From the NCBI GenBank assembly GCA_029254005.1, contig JAQWYJ010000028.1:1-64000 (forward strand): a stretch of DNA of 64,000 bases. The letters are read 5' to 3'. Within the stretch, counting starts at the first letter, position 1, and each line of letters begins with the position of its first letter. The notes beneath the pieces are model-generated. The model did not search any database. It saw nothing but the letters and a program-made list of their open reading frames with translations, and was not told the origin of the DNA. Origin of the DNA: Porticoccaceae bacterium (lineage in GTDB: Bacteria; Pseudomonadota; Gammaproteobacteria; Pseudomonadales; Porticoccaceae). This document shows, in pieces, positions 63,207-64,000 of this stretch. Position numbers and translations under genes: made by a program.

Positions 63207-64000
63207 GTGTTAACCAATGTGAAAAATATTATTGCAATTGCCTCTGGGAAAGGAGGGGTAGGCAAGTCTACAACCGCAGTCAATGTTGCCTTAGCTCTGC
63301 ATAGTCTAGGTCAACGGGTAGGACTGTTAGATGCGGATATTTATGGCCCCAGCATAGCGCTTATGCTCGGTGTTGATGAGGGTACTCGTCCTGAGGCTGT
63401 GAATGAAAAGTATTTCAAACCGATTGTTGCCCACGGTATCAAGACGATGTCTATGGCTTATTTGGTGACTGACAAAACACCTATGGCATGGAGAGGTCCA
63501 ATGGCAGCTGGTGCTCTTCAGCAGTTGCTTCAGCAAACTGCCTGGGAAGAGCTTGATGTGCTTATCGTTGATATGCCACCGGGCACAGGGGATATCCAGT
63601 TAACACTTGCGCAAAAGGCTCAGGTTGCCGGTGCTGTGATTGTAACAACACCCCAAGATATCGCTTTACTTGATGCTAAAAAGGGCATGGAGATGTTTTT
63701 GAAGGTAAATATTCCGGTTTTAGGGATCGTTGAGAATATGGCGGTTCATGTTTGCAGTAAATGTGGGCATCGTGAACATATTTTTGGTGACGGTGGTGGT
63801 GCTAGGATTGCCGCAGAGTATCAGACTCAGTTGTTAGGAAGCCTGGCCTTAGATGCAGGTATCAGGATTCAAGGCGACTTAGGCATTCCAGCAGTTGTCG
63901 CTTTTGGTGATTCTTTCGTCGGTGAGCAGTACCGAAATATTGCAGATAGCATAATGTCGACCCTTGCATTGACGAAAATGGGGGAAGGTCCTGCCATTGT
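63207..64000 (+). CDS. apbC: Iron-sulfur cluster carrier ATPase Mrp/ApbC (partial)
   Basis: The frame runs off the window's 3' end after 264 codons. It starts at GTG 63207 with GGGAG upstream. Walker A is SGKGGVGKSTTAVNVALAL (residues 13-31), the switch DADIYGPSIALML, LIVDMPPGTGDIQLTLAQKA, and the cluster-binding CxxC in VCSKCGH. It appears to lack the N-terminal MIP18 (DUF59) domain found in E. coli Mrp, because metG leaves no room for it. It should transfer 4Fe-4S clusters. Confidence 0.95.
   Translation, partial: MLTNVKNIIAIASGKGGVGKSTTAVNVALALHSLGQRVGLLDADIYGPSIALMLGVDEGTRPEAVNEKYFKPIVAHGIKTMSMAYLVTDKTPMAWRGPMAAGALQQLLQQTAWEELDVLIVDMPPGTGDIQLTLAQKAQVAGAVIVTTPQDIALLDAKKGMEMFLKVNIPVLGIVENMAVHVCSKCGHREHIFGDGGGARIAAEYQTQLLGSLALDAGIRIQGDLGIPAVVAFGDSFVGEQYRNIADSIMSTLALTKMGEGPAI

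Noticed and set aside
1..64000. CRISPR arrays, insertion sequences, prophage genes, tRNA or rRNA genes
   Set aside because: I looked on both strands for regular repeats with spacers, transposase or integrase motifs, clover-leaf sequences and rRNA blocks and saw none.

Overview
The window is a piece of a gammaproteobacterial chromosome with an AT-leaning base composition. Nearly all of it is conserved, single-copy core genes with family-typical lengths. The marker order points to the Pseudomonadales/Cellvibrionales part of the class, probably a marine lineage: dksA-gluQ-cbrX-cbrA-cbrB-pcnB-folK-panB as in Pseudomonas, divergent fur/bamE, ratA-ratB next to smpB, zapG/zapE beside rplM-rpsI-petABC-sspAB, dolP-diaA-yraN-lpoA/rsmI, a complete rsx/rnf operon and metG/mrp. 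Na+-coupled systems recur (one SNF symporter, two AGCS symporters, a Na+-symporter-like sensor kinase, Rnf), which fits a marine habitat. That lineage assignment is inference from gene content and order. I see no rRNA, tRNA, phage, insertion sequence or CRISPR array.

Layout. 1-6.4 kb: tail of a membrane protein, prfC, two tandem lysophospholipid-acyltransferase-like genes, a type-2 lumazine synthase (ribH2) behind an FMN riboswitch with a recognisable promoter, an AI-2E-family permease and smpB. 6.4-12.2 kb: SNF symporter, ratA-ratB, a DUF418 membrane protein, bamE/fur, an AGCS symporter. 12.2-22.4 kb, almost all on the minus strand: glutathione peroxidase, panB, a deoxynucleoside kinase, folK, pcnB, then a Cbr-type two-component system with its small partner CbrX, gluQ and dksA. 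22.6-30.7 kb: sfsA, a divergent serine acetyltransferase paralogue, an AhpA-like membrane protein beside serB, efp-epmA, a canonical cysE, comF, zapG. 30.9-38.2 kb: zapE, rplM-rpsI, petA and a fused petB-petC gene, sspA-sspB, a thiolase. 38.2-45.1 kb: dolP, diaA-like SIS gene, yraN, lpoA/rsmI, maeB. 45.3-55.5 kb: thioesterase, second AGCS symporter, rnt-pyrC, formyltransferase, argG, a threonine-dehydratase-family enzyme, a gene-poor 0.58-kb stretch with a possible small Cys-rich ORF, a QueD-like enzyme, PhzF-like protein and two VOC proteins. 55.5-64 kb: rsxABCDGE, metG and the start of mrp/apbC.

The most unusual stretch is the Cbr module (about 16.2-20.8 kb). Its response regulator keeps the receiver and Fis-type DNA-binding ends, but the AAA+ core has lost the GAFTGA sigma-54-contact loop and the Walker-B acidic pair. 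Between it and pcnB, where Pseudomonas carries the Crc/Hfq-sequestering RNA CrcZ, lies a run of CAATAA-type repeats followed by a strong terminator, a candidate CrcZ-like RNA. Other points worth a second look are the cytochrome b-c1 gene fusion, the CysE paralogue with His193 replaced by Cys, lpoA and rsmI start codons that overlap head to head, and the FMN-riboswitch-controlled ribH2.
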